In this document: positions 7,701 to 15,060 of the stretch, one piece after another | Numbering within the stretch: the stretch's first letter is position 1 | Layout of the letters: every line of letters begins with the position of its first letter | DNA from: Clostridiales bacterium | Lineage (GTDB): Bacteria > Bacillota > Clostridia > Christensenellales > Pumilibacteraceae | Direction: 5' to 3' | Assembly: GCA_003533505.1 (NCBI GenBank) | Contig: DQGD01000016.1 | Location: 1-26,047 of the forward strand | Length of the DNA stretch: 26,047 bases | Program-made: the position numbers and the translations under genes | The notes under the pieces: generated by a model | Databases searched by the model: none | The model's input: only the letters and a program-made list of their open reading frames with translations | What the model was told of the DNA's origin: nothing

Positions 7701-8023
7701 ACGCGGAAGCTGTAGGACTTGTTGCCCTTCGTGTAGGTGACAATATAGTTACCGAGCTCGTCCGCGGTAATCGTTTCGCCGGTCACAACCGTGCCGTTGT
7801 CCTTAGCCTTGTGGCTGGGCGTTTTTACGGTGACGGTATAGCCTGCCGCAGCAGGTACGGAAATATTTTCTCCGTAGGTGACGGTCGACTTGACTGTGAT
7901 GTCGCTGAGTTCGAAATCTGTCGTAGCGGCGGCAGCCGGAGCGTAGGTGAAACCGCCGATCGCAACGGACGCGGTCAACACTAACGTGCACAAGCCTGCC
8001 AGAAAGCTCTTCTTTCTTTTCAT
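4751..8023 (-). CDS. Large Ig-like-repeat surface protein, membrane-anchored
   Basis: A 1090-residue secreted surface protein. Residues 1-33 are a signal peptide (basic start, hydrophobic core, Ala-rich end). The body is a series of beta-sandwich Ig-like modules of roughly 90-160 residues, each ending in a variant of GxYxVTYTaxDxaGN (near 306-319, 460-474, 1024-1038; related forms near 690 and 911) and often followed by KAPxITL or APTFTL at the next module. Residues 1056-1083 are one membrane segment, followed by the basic tail RFRRVKKN. No LPxTG motif precedes it, so anchoring is by the membrane. The likely role is adhesion or cell-envelope structure; the ligand is unknown. AGGAG lies 11 bases before the ATG. 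It is a single-gene unit with its own promoter and terminator. Confidence 0.9.
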   Translation of the reverse strand: MKRKKSFLAGLCTLVLTASVAIGGFTYAPAAAATTDFELSDITVKSTVTYGENISVPAAAGYTVTVKTPSHKAKDNGTVVTGETITADELGNYIVTYTKGNKSYSFRVLCELDHELELFVENEAGVPSVVKTGDSKKLPGAYVGYYDEDGKVVKVDAAVTISAFDGSANGSETVAANSDHKFNTAGSTFVTYSAKVGSGTKHLSKTYEVKVQDNFSDNKAPSLSVSGVPSSANVNKAVTLPVATATDSFDERVEVVVTVKGKDASGNLVNVKKTTVKDETATAELEEDEVFDNDKNMTFYPVREGDYKVTYQAIDDSGNKSAEWTYTITCSDKKAPEITLDETKIPAKWGKTVYKYSETATDKKVALQDAAVGFEFPELTDNKDKADDLTVTFAIKDPAGKTVVNFSNINKASGESGTKYTNVATNVEYKFSKTDNFKFDFGKYVDAVKAANGENYQYYGDYVVTYTARDAAGNRATKTYTINVAETFEDTSDVTVDFKNAEKYVIASKDDEVEITLPAPTYSSTTDSKLTLTYTVANGEEGTEGVAKLNADVKGGEVAKIKKGADGYKLVYDNAELAITDKIVVTATAVSDAGNEGSYKHTIDVKTPGTSAMFGEVNLSGFANGTYDDTAKEVALGNIVIAGVADAKLVGVELGVKDENGDYMTVSAEVYAAENQKVIRNVTLYTMNKSGNYQVELRVFDINGKSKIYVVPVTVAHVDTDTDTGVASPINATSGNVYKKVLLANSEIKMGNAKSYLAGEKDTDYKFVLIHKVSGGRFALMGEEFTAMTTGNYTIEDRAGVVKKGSVAEDYTTVAAGKTVDDLKNYLDGLTQNGKYTVTDSSTVKFELQGVMPAYSKINGTVNLPKATAYTENANADDVVVDVKAPKGGKVEIKDSTVAGYEYSFVTTENGVYTVTYTVKAGNDSSTFTYTIKAGDVVAPTFTLTDKDGNAASHESTVKAGYKFSYLYVSATDNGGSEAANLTYTKKVVGPDGKEVGTTISGKGTTYANRTAPTSGEFTLDASGKYTVTYTVADEAGNESKQEFEITVTNSTSNSGISLATLSTILIIVGVLLIAGVLVYLFRFRRVKKN

Positions 8024-8077
8024 TTAACTAAGTTCTCCTAATGTATTTTCCTGCTTGTATTACAGTTTAACGGAATA

Positions 8078-8106
8078 ATTATACTATCTTACTTTTTCTT
8101 TGTCAA
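8078..8106 (-). promoter_or_regulatory. Perfect consensus promoter of the surface-protein gene
   Basis: Minus-strand TTGACA (8101-8106), a 17-base spacer and TATAAT (8078-8083), matching both sigma-A hexamers exactly. The start of transcription would be near 8071, giving a 5' leader of about 48 bases. This implies high, constitutive-type expression. Confidence 0.93.
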
Positions 8107-8213
8107 ATACTTTTCGGGAAATTTGCAAAGATATTCTTCTTACTCGCGCAAATTCGCGGCTTCACGGGGCGTTACGAGTGTATTATTCGCTCCGAGCCGG
8201 AAAATTATGTAAA

Positions 8214-9491
8214 TCAGTCGATTACTCTTATCAGCGAATCCACGCTTTTTACGCAGTCGAGCTTCCCGAGCGTAGCGACGGACTTCATGACGGCATTCTC
8301 GCTCGCCGAGTGCGTCATTATTATAATAGGAACGGTGCCCTCGCCCGAGCCGCTTTGACTTACGGAGGCTATGCTCACGCCGTTTTTGCCGAGGACGTCG
8401 GCGATGCGCGACAGTGCGCCGGCGGTGTCGAGCGCGGTGAGCGCGACGTAGTACTTGCCCATGAAGTCGTCCGCTATCGTTATGCCGTCCGCTACCCTGC
8501 CGTTGTTATCAAAGTCGGAATATTCATGTTTCTCGCGCGTGGCGCAGTAAACCACGTCGCTGACAATCGCGCTGCCCGTGGGGCGCGCGCCGGCGCCTCT
8601 GCCGTAGAGCATGACGTCGTCCACGAAGTCGCCGTTAAGAAACACCGCGTTGAATGCGCCCGAAACAGCCGCAAGCGGATGAGTGCTCCTGACGAACGTC
8701 GGGTGAACGCGCACCTCGACCGTGTTCCCCTCGCGCTTGCCGATTGCGAGCAGCTTGAGCGTGTAGCCCATGCGCTTGCCGTACTCGACGTCGCTTTTGG
8801 TGAGTTTGGTTATGCCCTCGCGGTAAATCGCGGTGTACGGAATACAGGTGTGGAACGCGAGCGAAGCGAGAATGGACAGCTTGTACATCGCGTCGAAGCC
8901 CTCGACGTCGGCGGTGGGGTTCGTCTCGGCGTACCCGAGCTCCTGCGCTTTTTTCAGCGCGTCGTCGTAGCTCATGCCCTCGTCGGTCATTTTGGTGAGA
9001 ATATAGTTTGTCGTGCCGTTGACGATGCCCGTTATCATGCGGATATTGTCGCCCTGCATGCTTTCCTTGAGCGTGCGGATTATCGGTACGCCGCCCACGC
9101 AGGAAGCCTCGAAATAGAAACCCACGCCGTTGGCTTTCGCCACGGCTTCGATTTCGCCCCAATGCTTGGAGATCAGCTCCTTGTTGGCGGTGACAACGCT
9201 CTTGCCTGCTTTCATGCACTTTTCGATAAAGGTTTTGGCAGGCTCGACGCCGCCCATAACCTCTATCACTATCGAGATTTCGGAATCGGCAAGTATTTCT
9301 TCGAGGTTAAGACAGACTTGTCCCGGCTCGACTTTTTCCCGTAGTTTTTTCTCGTCGCGGTCGAGGACTTTTTTTACTCTTATGTCCACGCCGTAAGCCG
9401 CCGCTATTTTATCGTGATTTGTTTTTAAGATTTCGTAGGTGCCGCCGCCCACCGTGCCCAGCCCCATTATTGCCACGTAAACCGTCTTCAT
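8214..9491 (-). CDS. hom: Homoserine dehydrogenase
   Basis: A 425-residue enzyme that reduces aspartate semialdehyde to homoserine with NAD(P)H, the branch toward threonine and methionine. It shows an N-terminal Rossmann motif GLGTVGGG (10-17), TANKELIS with Lys104, the catalytic-domain block GGVPIIR and NGTTNYIL, the DAMYKL block (Asp200, Lys204), GRGAGARPTGSA, and a C-terminal ACT domain (about 352-425) typical of feedback control by threonine. Length is normal for the ACT-containing form. Its ATG overlaps the coaX stop by four bases (ATGA), with GGGAGG upstream, so translation is probably coupled. It is the last gene of the S-component-coaX-hom operon. I see no clear terminator after it. 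Confidence 0.97.
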   Translation of the reverse strand: MKTVYVAIMGLGTVGGGTYEILKTNHDKIAAAYGVDIRVKKVLDRDEKKLREKVEPGQVCLNLEEILADSEISIVIEVMGGVEPAKTFIEKCMKAGKSVVTANKELISKHWGEIEAVAKANGVGFYFEASCVGGVPIIRTLKESMQGDNIRMITGIVNGTTNYILTKMTDEGMSYDDALKKAQELGYAETNPTADVEGFDAMYKLSILASLAFHTCIPYTAIYREGITKLTKSDVEYGKRMGYTLKLLAIGKREGNTVEVRVHPTFVRSTHPLAAVSGAFNAVFLNGDFVDDVMLYGRGAGARPTGSAIVSDVVYCATREKHEYSDFDNNGRVADGITIADDFMGKYYVALTALDTAGALSRIADVLGKNGVSIASVSQSGSGEGTVPIIIMTHSASENAVMKSVATLGKLDCVKSVDSLIRVID

Positions 9492-10276
9492 TGTCTGCCT
9501 CCCTGTTCCGAGTTGATTTTGTACAGCGCGTACAGTCCGCGCAACGTGAGCGTGCGGTCAACCACGTCGATTATCTTACTGTTGGCGCTGACTATTTCGC
9601 TCAGACCGCCTGTCGCCACGACGCGGATATTCTTGTCGCCCATTTCTTCTTTCATTTTGCCCACGATGTACTCCACCATGCCGACGTAGCCGTAGATAAG
9701 CCCCGACTGCATGTTGGTTATCGTGGATTTGCCGATGACTTTGTCGGGTTTAGCGAGTTCGACTTTGGGGAGCTTCGCCGCTTTCTGGCAAAGCGCGTCC
9801 GCGCCCGTTTTCAGTCCGAAGCTTATCACGCCGCCGAGGAAGTCGCCCGAAGCCGACACCGCGTTGAACGTCGTGGCGGTGCCGCAGTCGATTACTATGC
9901 ACGGACCGCCGTAGGTGCGGTAAGCCGCGACGGAATTGACTATTCTGTCCGCTCCCACTTCTTTGGGGTTGTCATAGCGGATATTTATACCCGTTCGGAC
10001 GCCGCCGCCCACCACCATGGGTTTGACGCGGAAGTACACAGAAATAAGATGCTCGAACGTGTAGTTGAGATTGGGGTTTACGCTGCTGATAATCACACCG
10101 TCGATGTCCGAGAGGTTTATTCCCCTCGCCCCGAACGAGTCGCGAATGGCGAGGTAGTACTCGTCGCCCGTCTTGTGCGTGGAGGAACTGAGGCGTGTGC
10201 TGTCAAGCAGCTCGCCGTCCTCGGAAAAAACTCCGAGCTTGACGTTGGTGTTTCCTATGTCGATTGCAAGTATCAT
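9488..10276 (-). CDS. coaX: Type III pantothenate kinase
   Basis: A 262-residue kinase that phosphorylates pantothenate, the first step of coenzyme A synthesis, in the cytoplasm. It belongs to the ASKHA fold: the phosphate-binding DIGNTNVKLG (6-15), GVRTG, EVGADRIVN with Asp110, and VIDCGTATTFN (128-138) are the family signatures. Type III enzymes are not inhibited by CoA. AGAGGA lies upstream of the ATG. The gene begins six bases after the ECF S-component stop codon and overlaps hom by four bases, so it is the middle gene of a tight operon. Confidence 0.97.
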   Translation of the reverse strand: MILAIDIGNTNVKLGVFSEDGELLDSTRLSSSTHKTGDEYYLAIRDSFGARGINLSDIDGVIISSVNPNLNYTFEHLISVYFRVKPMVVGGGVRTGINIRYDNPKEVGADRIVNSVAAYRTYGGPCIVIDCGTATTFNAVSASGDFLGGVISFGLKTGADALCQKAAKLPKVELAKPDKVIGKSTITNMQSGLIYGYVGMVEYIVGKMKEEMGDKNIRVVATGGLSEIVSANSKIIDVVDRTLTLRGLYALYKINSEQGGRQ

Positions 10277-10282
10277 TGTCTT

Positions 10283-11002
10283 TTATCCTCTTCGCCGTAG
10301 TCGGCCCGGGTTTTCCGCCGTAGCGGCTTCGTCCTTTTCATTATTATATACAGGGGCTGTTTCCTCTCCGTCGGTTTCCTTTGCCTCAGCTGCCGTATCT
10401 ACCGAAACAATCGCTTCCGACGGGGCGGCGGTCGCTCCGCCGATGTTTATTCTCAGCCCCCTGCGAACGCCCAGCGTGACGGCAGGCACGAGCACGGCGG
10501 TCATGACGAGCTCGGGAACGGCGTTTGCGAGCACGGTGATTTTGAAAACCGAATCAATCGTGTTGTTCTCGCCGAACAGCACCAGCGCGGACAGAAACAG
10601 CACGGTGTTCATCGCCGTAGTCACTGCGGCGGCAATCGACACCGAGGCGATTTCGCGCGTTTTCGGCTTGGCTTTACGGAAAATCATGCGGCAAAGCGTG
10701 TACACGCCGTAGACGATAAAACCTAAGAACGCCCGTGGCAAAATCGAGATGAGCGGATTGATTACCGAGGACTTTCCGAAGAATATAGCCGTTATGCACG
10801 ACGACACGCCGAAGATTATGCCCGACGCTACGGCTGTGGCGAGGTTTGGCTTTATGAGCGCGAACGTAAACGTCACGGTGAGCGTGACGAACGCCGCCGA
10901 CAGCGGCAGAAAGGGCGTTATCGCGCGGTCGAGAGTCATCGCCGCGAAAATCAACGCGCCTAATGTCGCGTACAGCACGACAGACCTTGTTCTGTTTTTC
11001 AT
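10283..11002 (-). CDS. ECF transporter S component, perhaps for pantothenate
   Basis: A 239-residue integral membrane protein with about six hydrophobic segments (roughly 9-28, 32-50, 54-76, 84-106, 118-140, 148-172) and a charged Ala/Glu-rich cytoplasmic tail (about 190-239). The first helix with small residues (YATLGALIFAAMT) and the overall length fit the substrate-binding S subunits of energy-coupling-factor vitamin transporters, which share EcfT and EcfA units encoded elsewhere. Placement six bases before coaX suggests a PanT-like role in pantothenate uptake; that is inference from context. AAAGGAG lies eight bases before the ATG. The long hydrophilic tail is unusual for an S component. 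Confidence 0.8.
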   Translation of the reverse strand: MKNRTRSVVLYATLGALIFAAMTLDRAITPFLPLSAAFVTLTVTFTFALIKPNLATAVASGIIFGVSSCITAIFFGKSSVINPLISILPRAFLGFIVYGVYTLCRMIFRKAKPKTREIASVSIAAAVTTAMNTVLFLSALVLFGENNTIDSVFKITVLANAVPELVMTAVLVPAVTLGVRRGLRINIGGATAAPSEAIVSVDTAAEAKETDGEETAPVYNNEKDEAATAENPGRLRRRG

Positions 11003-11113
11003 TTTTTTTGCTCCTTTGCTGGACTTCCCTGTTTTTAACAGCGGATAGCTCGCGGCAGAAATAAATTATTTTTGCGTCCGACCCTATATCCGAAGCGGTG
11101 TCGGCGTACCGAT

Positions 11114-11142
11114 ATTCTAGCATAACCGCGCGGTAAAATCAA
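11114..11142 (-). promoter_or_regulatory. Promoter of the S-component-coaX-hom operon
   Basis: Minus-strand TTGATT (11137-11142), a 17-base spacer and TAGAAT (11114-11119) with TGC just upstream (extended -10). Transcription should start near 11107, leaving a leader of about 105 bases in which I see only a small CTGTT-AAA-AACAG hairpin and no recognised riboswitch. Confidence 0.8.
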
Positions 11143-11195
11143 GCGTTATGCGGTGGCGAGGCGCAAATTCTTTATCGTAACAAAGTAAATTGCGC

Positions 11196-11235
11196 AAAAA
11201 AAAACCCGTGGGAGCGACTTTACGTTTCCCACGGG
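11196..11235 (-). terminator. Strong terminator of the high-cysteine protein gene
   Basis: A perfect 9-bp stem CCCGTGGGA/TCCCACGGG (11205-11213 with 11227-11235), then nine T on the minus strand (11196-11204). It separates the small cysteine-rich gene from the operon downstream. Confidence 0.95.
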
Positions 11236-11286
11236 CGAGTTTTGTCATTTGTGCGCGAAGCTGCTTTGTCTTAGGTATGTAGGCTT

Positions 11287-11466
11287 TTACTTGCAGCAGC
11301 CGCAGTCGTTCTTTCCGCAAATGCAGTTGATGAGCAGGAGCCAGACCAGCATATCGCAGCAGTCGCAGCCCTTGCGGTCGTAACAGCCGCAATCGTTTTT
11401 GCCGCAGCAACACAAAAGAATGAGTATGAGGAAAATGTCGTTGCAGCCGCATCCGTTGTTGAACAT
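11287..11466 (-). CDS. Small high-cysteine protein (HCB-like)
   Basis: A 59-residue protein with 15 cysteines and a hydrophobic stretch near each half. Its sequence contains CGKNDCGC twice (21-28 and 50-57), so it looks like an internal duplication of a unit made of a hydrophobic run (FLILILLCC; MLVWLLLINC) followed by the Cys motif. It resembles small Clostridia proteins annotated as 'chorion class high-cysteine HCB protein 13', whose function is unknown; metal binding or a disulfide-linked coat or envelope role are guesses. AAGGAGG lies nine bases before ATG 11464-11466, and a strong terminator follows, so it is a monocistronic gene. Confidence 0.88.
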   Translation of the reverse strand: MFNNGCGCNDIFLILILLCCCGKNDCGCYDRKGCDCCDMLVWLLLINCICGKNDCGCCK

Positions 11467-11523
11467 CGTGATAACCCTCCTTGTTTGATTTTGGGAACGC
11501 TTTACGCGAAAGCTTTATTTTGT

Positions 11524-11572
11524 CCGGGGCGCGGAGAACGGGCAGGCGCGCACTCCCGTCCTCCCCTCCCGG
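11524..11572 (-). promoter_or_regulatory. GC-rich hairpin in the probable leader of the high-cysteine gene
   Basis: On the minus strand GGAGGACGGG pairs with CCCGTTCTCC (11555-11564 with 11533-11542; one G-U pair), with an outer CCGGG/CCCGG (11568-11572 with 11524-11528). It lies 58 bases before the start codon and is much richer in G+C than its surroundings. It is a candidate cis-regulatory RNA only if transcription starts upstream of 11572, which I cannot confirm. Confidence 0.45.
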
Positions 11573-11590
11573 CTTTCGTCTTTTGCTGTG

Positions 11591-11617
11591 AGGATATCCT
11601 AGTTTCATAATATGAAA
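11591..11617. promoter_or_regulatory. Two adjacent palindromes between divergent genes
   Basis: AGGATATCCT (11591-11600) is a perfect palindrome, and TTTCATA-A-TATGAAA (11603-11617) is a perfect 7-1-7 inverted repeat two bases later. They lie between the high-cysteine gene and the glyQS promoter. Such spacing fits operator sites, or a single composite site; the regulator is unknown. The minus strand here also reads CATATTAT, which could be part of a -10 element. Confidence 0.45.
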
Positions 11618-11640
11618 AATCCGCGAGAGTGTGATAATAC

Positions 11641-11669
11641 TTGACAAAAAAACAAAAAGCAATTATCAT
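11641..11669 (+). promoter_or_regulatory. Promoter of glyQS
   Basis: TTGACA (11641-11646), a 17-base A-rich spacer and TATCAT (11664-11669). The start of transcription would be near 11676 and the leader about 70 bases, with only one small hairpin (CGCCCG/CGGGCG around 11693-11706). This is too short for a T-box leader. Confidence 0.85.
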
Positions 11670-11745
11670 TGTTTATGTCGTTTCGCCCGTGAATACAATC
11701 GGGCGGAAATTACAAACGCAATTACACCTTTTTAAGGAGAAACTT

Positions 11746-13149
11746 ATGGCCGAAGGAACGCTTACGATGGACAAACTGACCGCGCTGTGCAAGGGTCGCG
11801 GTTTTATTTTCGCAGGCAGCGAAATTTACGGCGGACTTGCGAACACCTGGGATTACGGTCCTTTGGGCGTGGAACTTAAAAACAACGTCAAGAAGGCGTG
11901 GTGGAAAAAATTCGTCACCGAAAACCGCTACAACGTGGGTCTGGACGCGGCGATTCTGATGAATCCGCAGACATGGGTGGCGAGCGGTCACTTAGCCGGC
12001 TTTTCCGACCCCCTGCTCGATTGCAGAGAATGCCACGAGCGTTTTCGCGCCGACAAGCTGATTGAAGATTGGTGCTCGGAAACCGGCTTCACGCTCTCTA
12101 AGCCCATCGACGCTTTTTCGCAGGCGGAAATGAAGGACTTTATCGAGGAGCACAATATTCCTTGCCCCACTTGTAAGAAGCATAACTTCACCGATATTCG
12201 TCAGTTCAATCTGATGTTCAAGACCTTTCAGGGCGTGACCGAGGACGCGAAAAACACCGTGTACCTCCGCCCCGAAACCGCGCAGGGCATTTTCACCAAC
12301 TTCGCGAACGTCCAACGCACCACGCGCCGCAAGATGCCGTTCGGTATCGGGCAGATAGGCAAGTCGTTCCGCAACGAGATTACGCCCGGCAACTTCATTT
12401 TCCGCGTGCGCGAGTTCGAGCAGATGGAACTGGAGTTCTTCTGTAAGCCCGGCACCGACCTCGAGTGGTTTGACTATTGGCGTTCGTTCTGCCGCGATTG
12501 GCTGTACTCTATCGGCATAAAGCCCGAGAATCTGAGGCTGCGCGACCACGACAAGGACGAGCTGTGCTTCTACTCGAAGGCTACCACCGACTTTGAGTTT
12601 TTGTTCCCGTTCGGCTGGGGCGAGCTGTGGGGAGTCGCCGATAGGACGGACTATGACCTCACTCAGCACCAGACCGTTTCGGGCAAGGATTTGACTTATT
12701 TCGACCAGGAAACGAACGAGCGCTATATCCCCTACGTCATCGAGCCCAGCCTCGGCGTGGAGCGCTGCGTGCTCGCTCTTCTGTGCAACGCTTACGAGGA
12801 GCAGGTCATCGACGCGGAAAAGAACGACGTGCGCGTGGTGATGCACTTCCACCCGGCTATCGCGCCCGTCAAGGTCGCAGTGCTGCCGCTGTCCAAAAAG
12901 CTGTCGGAAAAGGCTAACGCCGTGTTCGACGAGCTCAGCCGCAGATACAACGTCGATTACGACGAGGCAGGCTCGATTGGCAAGCGTTATCGCCGCCAGG
13001 ACGAAATCGGCACGCCCTGGTGCGTGACCGTCGACTTCGACACGCTTGACGACGAGTGCGTGACCGTCCGCGACCGCGACACCATGGAACAGGTGCGCAT
13101 GCCCATAACCGAGCTTGCCGCTTACTTCGATAAGAAAATGGAATTTTAA
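11746..13149 (+). CDS. glyQS: Glycyl-tRNA synthetase, dimer type
   Basis: A 467-residue class II aminoacyl-tRNA synthetase that charges tRNA-Gly. It is the single-chain alpha2 type, not the alpha2beta2 type of many bacteria. It shows the N-terminal core with LANTWDYGPLG, two CxxC pairs (Cys93/Cys96 and Cys140/Cys143) that could hold a zinc in the insertion, LRPETAQGIF, motif 2 with KSFRNEITPGNF (206-217) and REFEQMELEFF, motif 3 with IEPSLGVERCVLALL, and a C-terminal anticodon-binding domain starting near APVKVAVLPL. AAGGAG lies six bases before ATG 11746. The frame is open further upstream but lacks a ribosome site. Monocistronic, with its own promoter and a shared terminator. Confidence 0.97.
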   Translation: MAEGTLTMDKLTALCKGRGFIFAGSEIYGGLANTWDYGPLGVELKNNVKKAWWKKFVTENRYNVGLDAAILMNPQTWVASGHLAGFSDPLLDCRECHERFRADKLIEDWCSETGFTLSKPIDAFSQAEMKDFIEEHNIPCPTCKKHNFTDIRQFNLMFKTFQGVTEDAKNTVYLRPETAQGIFTNFANVQRTTRRKMPFGIGQIGKSFRNEITPGNFIFRVREFEQMELEFFCKPGTDLEWFDYWRSFCRDWLYSIGIKPENLRLRDHDKDELCFYSKATTDFEFLFPFGWGELWGVADRTDYDLTQHQTVSGKDLTYFDQETNERYIPYVIEPSLGVERCVLALLCNAYEEQVIDAEKNDVRVVMHFHPAIAPVKVAVLPLSKKLSEKANAVFDELSRRYNVDYDEAGSIGKRYRRQDEIGTPWCVTVDFDTLDDECVTVRDRDTMEQVRMPITELAAYFDKKMEF

Positions 13150-13186
13150 GCGCGGCGTTCGCGTTATAAAACTAACAGACATAAAG

Positions 13187-13223
13187 AAAGAGCTTTGCGC
13201 GTTTTACGGGCAAAGCTCTTTTT
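13187..13223. terminator. Bidirectional terminator between convergent genes
   Basis: A perfect 12-bp stem AAAGAGCTTTGC/GCAAAGCTCTTT (13187-13198 with 13210-13221), with T runs on both sides. It serves glyQS from the left and the SGNH lipoprotein gene from the right. Confidence 0.92.
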
Positions 13224-13242
13224 CCATTGTTATTTTGTTTTT

Positions 13243-15060
13243 TCAGGCGCGGACGAATTCGTATTCGCTGCCGCCGGCGTTTTCGTATTTTGTAAACTCC
13301 GCGCCGGCCGTGAGCGCGTCGTACTCCGCCGAGTCGTCGGCTTTGGTTTTCGCCACGAGGTCATACGCTCTTGAGTTCATGGCTTCGGTGCCGTATGCGA
13401 GGTTGGAGAACGTAGTCACGTTCTTGCAGACGGCTTTCAGCGTGTACTCCACCGTGCCGCCGTTTTCGTTGCCCAGATAGAAATACGCGTTTTTGCTCGT
13501 GATTGCGAGCTTGAACGGGATTGTCACCTTGACGTTTTTGGTGTACGGCACCAGCCCCACGTCCTTGCCGATGTGGATATTGTTCGCGTCGCGCCAGCCG
13601 ATACCGAAGCTGCCTGTAGTATTGCTGTCCCAGATCAGGAAGCGACAACGGCTGTGAAAGCCGAACTGAATGTGCGGATTGGAATCGACGACCGTGACGT
13701 CGATTTTACCGGTGAGCACGAACTCGTTTTTGAGCGACAAGCCGCGATAGACTACGTTCATAAGGTCGCCCTTCGCAATAGACTGCGAGGAAGTCATAAC
13801 GATTTCCTTGATTTCGGTGTTCTGCGCCGAGGACGAGAGCGGAATTGTCAAGCCGTTTTCCTCGAGCGCGTTGACGTAGAGGGCGTAGCTTGCCGCCGAC
13901 GGGTGCACGGTGTCGCCGGACTTATAGAACGAGCCGTTTATCGTGCCGTCGGAGTTGTAGCAGAACGACGGAGAATCGATATAGACGAGCCAATCTCTTG
14001 CCGAAGCGTAGGCTTCGATTTGCGCGTTACATGTCTTTGCATAGCCGTTGCCGACGTGCGTATAATTGCGCGGCTCGATGCCGAAATAGTAGATTTTGGC
14101 TTGCGGAAGCCGTGTGTGGAAGCTCTCGAGCGTTCTCTTTATGTCGGCGGTCGCGCGGTCGGCGTTCTTGTCGTCGTCGAAGATATTGTTCGTGCCGCAG
14201 TGGAAGATTATCGACGTCGGCTCAAGCGGATACACAAGGCGTTCGGCGAGAATATCCCAATCAGTGGTGGTAGACGAGCTGATGCCCACGCTGTACGCGT
14301 TCTTGCGCGCGTAGGTCGTGTAGAATTCCGTCCAGAAGCTGCGCGTGTCGAAGAACGAATCGCCGACGAACAGCGCGCCGCCCTTGGTCATGCCGCGATT
14401 TTCATAGTCGGACAAAAAGCTCGAGATGCGCGACTCGAAGTTGAGCGAAGCGCCGGCTTTGTTCGCGCCGTTGAACTCGCTGACGTTGACGGTGAACACG
14501 GTGGCGTGGTGGGCGGTCTTTGCCGTCACTCGCACGCTCTTGCTCTGCGAAAAGCCGCTGCCCGTCGCGTAAATCTTGCCGTCCTCTATTTTGACGGCGC
14601 TTTCATAGCCGCTCTGCACCGTGTAATTGATGTCCTCGGCATACTCGGGCTTCGAGAACACGATATTCAGTGGCTTTGCCGGATAATTGGCATAGATTGC
14701 CGGCGATGTTATCGTGAGCATGCCGTAGTTTACGGGCTTTACGGTGACGATAAACGTGACCTCGTGGTGCGCGGTCTTTGCCGTGACCGTGGTCGTCGTG
14801 TCGGGCTTGAGCGCGGTGACTTTGCCGTCCGCAATCGAGATGTTGTCGCCCTCGAACGTGTAGGCGATTTCGCCCTTGCCCTCCTCGGTGGAGAACGTGG
14901 CTTCGATTTCGGCGGCGCCGCCCTCCTCCAGCGTTATGTTCTTCACGGTCAGCGTGCCGTAGTCGGGCGTTTCCGACGCGGTTTCGCCGCAAGCGACGGC
15001 TAACGGACAGCAAACGAAAAGCAGAACTGCCGCGATGACGTACCTGAGTTTGTTTTTCAT
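13243..15060 (-). CDS. SGNH/GDSL-hydrolase lipoprotein with Ig-like domains
   Basis: A 605-residue exported protein. Residues 1-23 are a lipoprotein signal ending LAVA before Cys24. Two Ig-like modules follow (about 35-108 and 112-195), each ending in AKTAHHxxxF. Residues about 205-405 form an SGNH hydrolase: FVGDSFFD with nucleophile Ser235, GISSSTT, HCGTNN (287-292), and DTVHP with Asp383 and His386. Residues about 415-605 form a C-terminal beta-rich domain, possibly carbohydrate-binding. A likely role is deacetylation or esterase action on envelope or plant polysaccharides; the substrate is unknown. Of the two adjacent ATG codons the second is chosen because AAGGAG is six bases away (three from the first). 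It is monocistronic, with its own promoter. Confidence 0.9.
   Translation of the reverse strand: MKNKLRYVIAAVLLFVCCPLAVACGETASETPDYGTLTVKNITLEEGGAAEIEATFSTEEGKGEIAYTFEGDNISIADGKVTALKPDTTTTVTAKTAHHEVTFIVTVKPVNYGMLTITSPAIYANYPAKPLNIVFSKPEYAEDINYTVQSGYESAVKIEDGKIYATGSGFSQSKSVRVTAKTAHHATVFTVNVSEFNGANKAGASLNFESRISSFLSDYENRGMTKGGALFVGDSFFDTRSFWTEFYTTYARKNAYSVGISSSTTTDWDILAERLVYPLEPTSIIFHCGTNNIFDDDKNADRATADIKRTLESFHTRLPQAKIYYFGIEPRNYTHVGNGYAKTCNAQIEAYASARDWLVYIDSPSFCYNSDGTINGSFYKSGDTVHPSAASYALYVNALEENGLTIPLSSSAQNTEIKEIVMTSSQSIAKGDLMNVVYRGLSLKNEFVLTGKIDVTVVDSNPHIQFGFHSRCRFLIWDSNTTGSFGIGWRDANNIHIGKDVGLVPYTKNVKVTIPFKLAITSKNAYFYLGNENGGTVEYTLKAVCKNVTTFSNLAYGTEAMNSRAYDLVAKTKADDSAEYDALTAGAEFTKYENAGGSEYEFVRA

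Noticed and set aside
4736..7984. Open frame of about 1080 codons on the plus strand, antisense to the surface-protein gene
   Set aside because: It is an exact shadow of the Ig-repeat gene, has no ribosome site, and its composition follows the antisense codons. The minus-strand protein has a signal peptide, repeats, a membrane anchor, a promoter and a terminator.
11117..11662. 181-codon minus-strand frame covering the high-cysteine gene region
   Set aside because: The 59-codon frame has a good ribosome site and repeat structure; the longer one is in another frame and overlaps terminator and promoter elements.
11670..11745. T-box or glycine riboswitch before glyQS
   Set aside because: The leader is only about 70 bases with one small hairpin, and lacks the T-box sequence and a terminator.
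11992..13182. Long minus-strand frame opposite glyQS
   Set aside because: Antisense to strongly conserved class II synthetase motifs; no ribosome site.
13573..15003. Long plus-strand frame opposite the SGNH lipoprotein
   Set aside because: Arg/Val/Ala-rich shadow without start signals.
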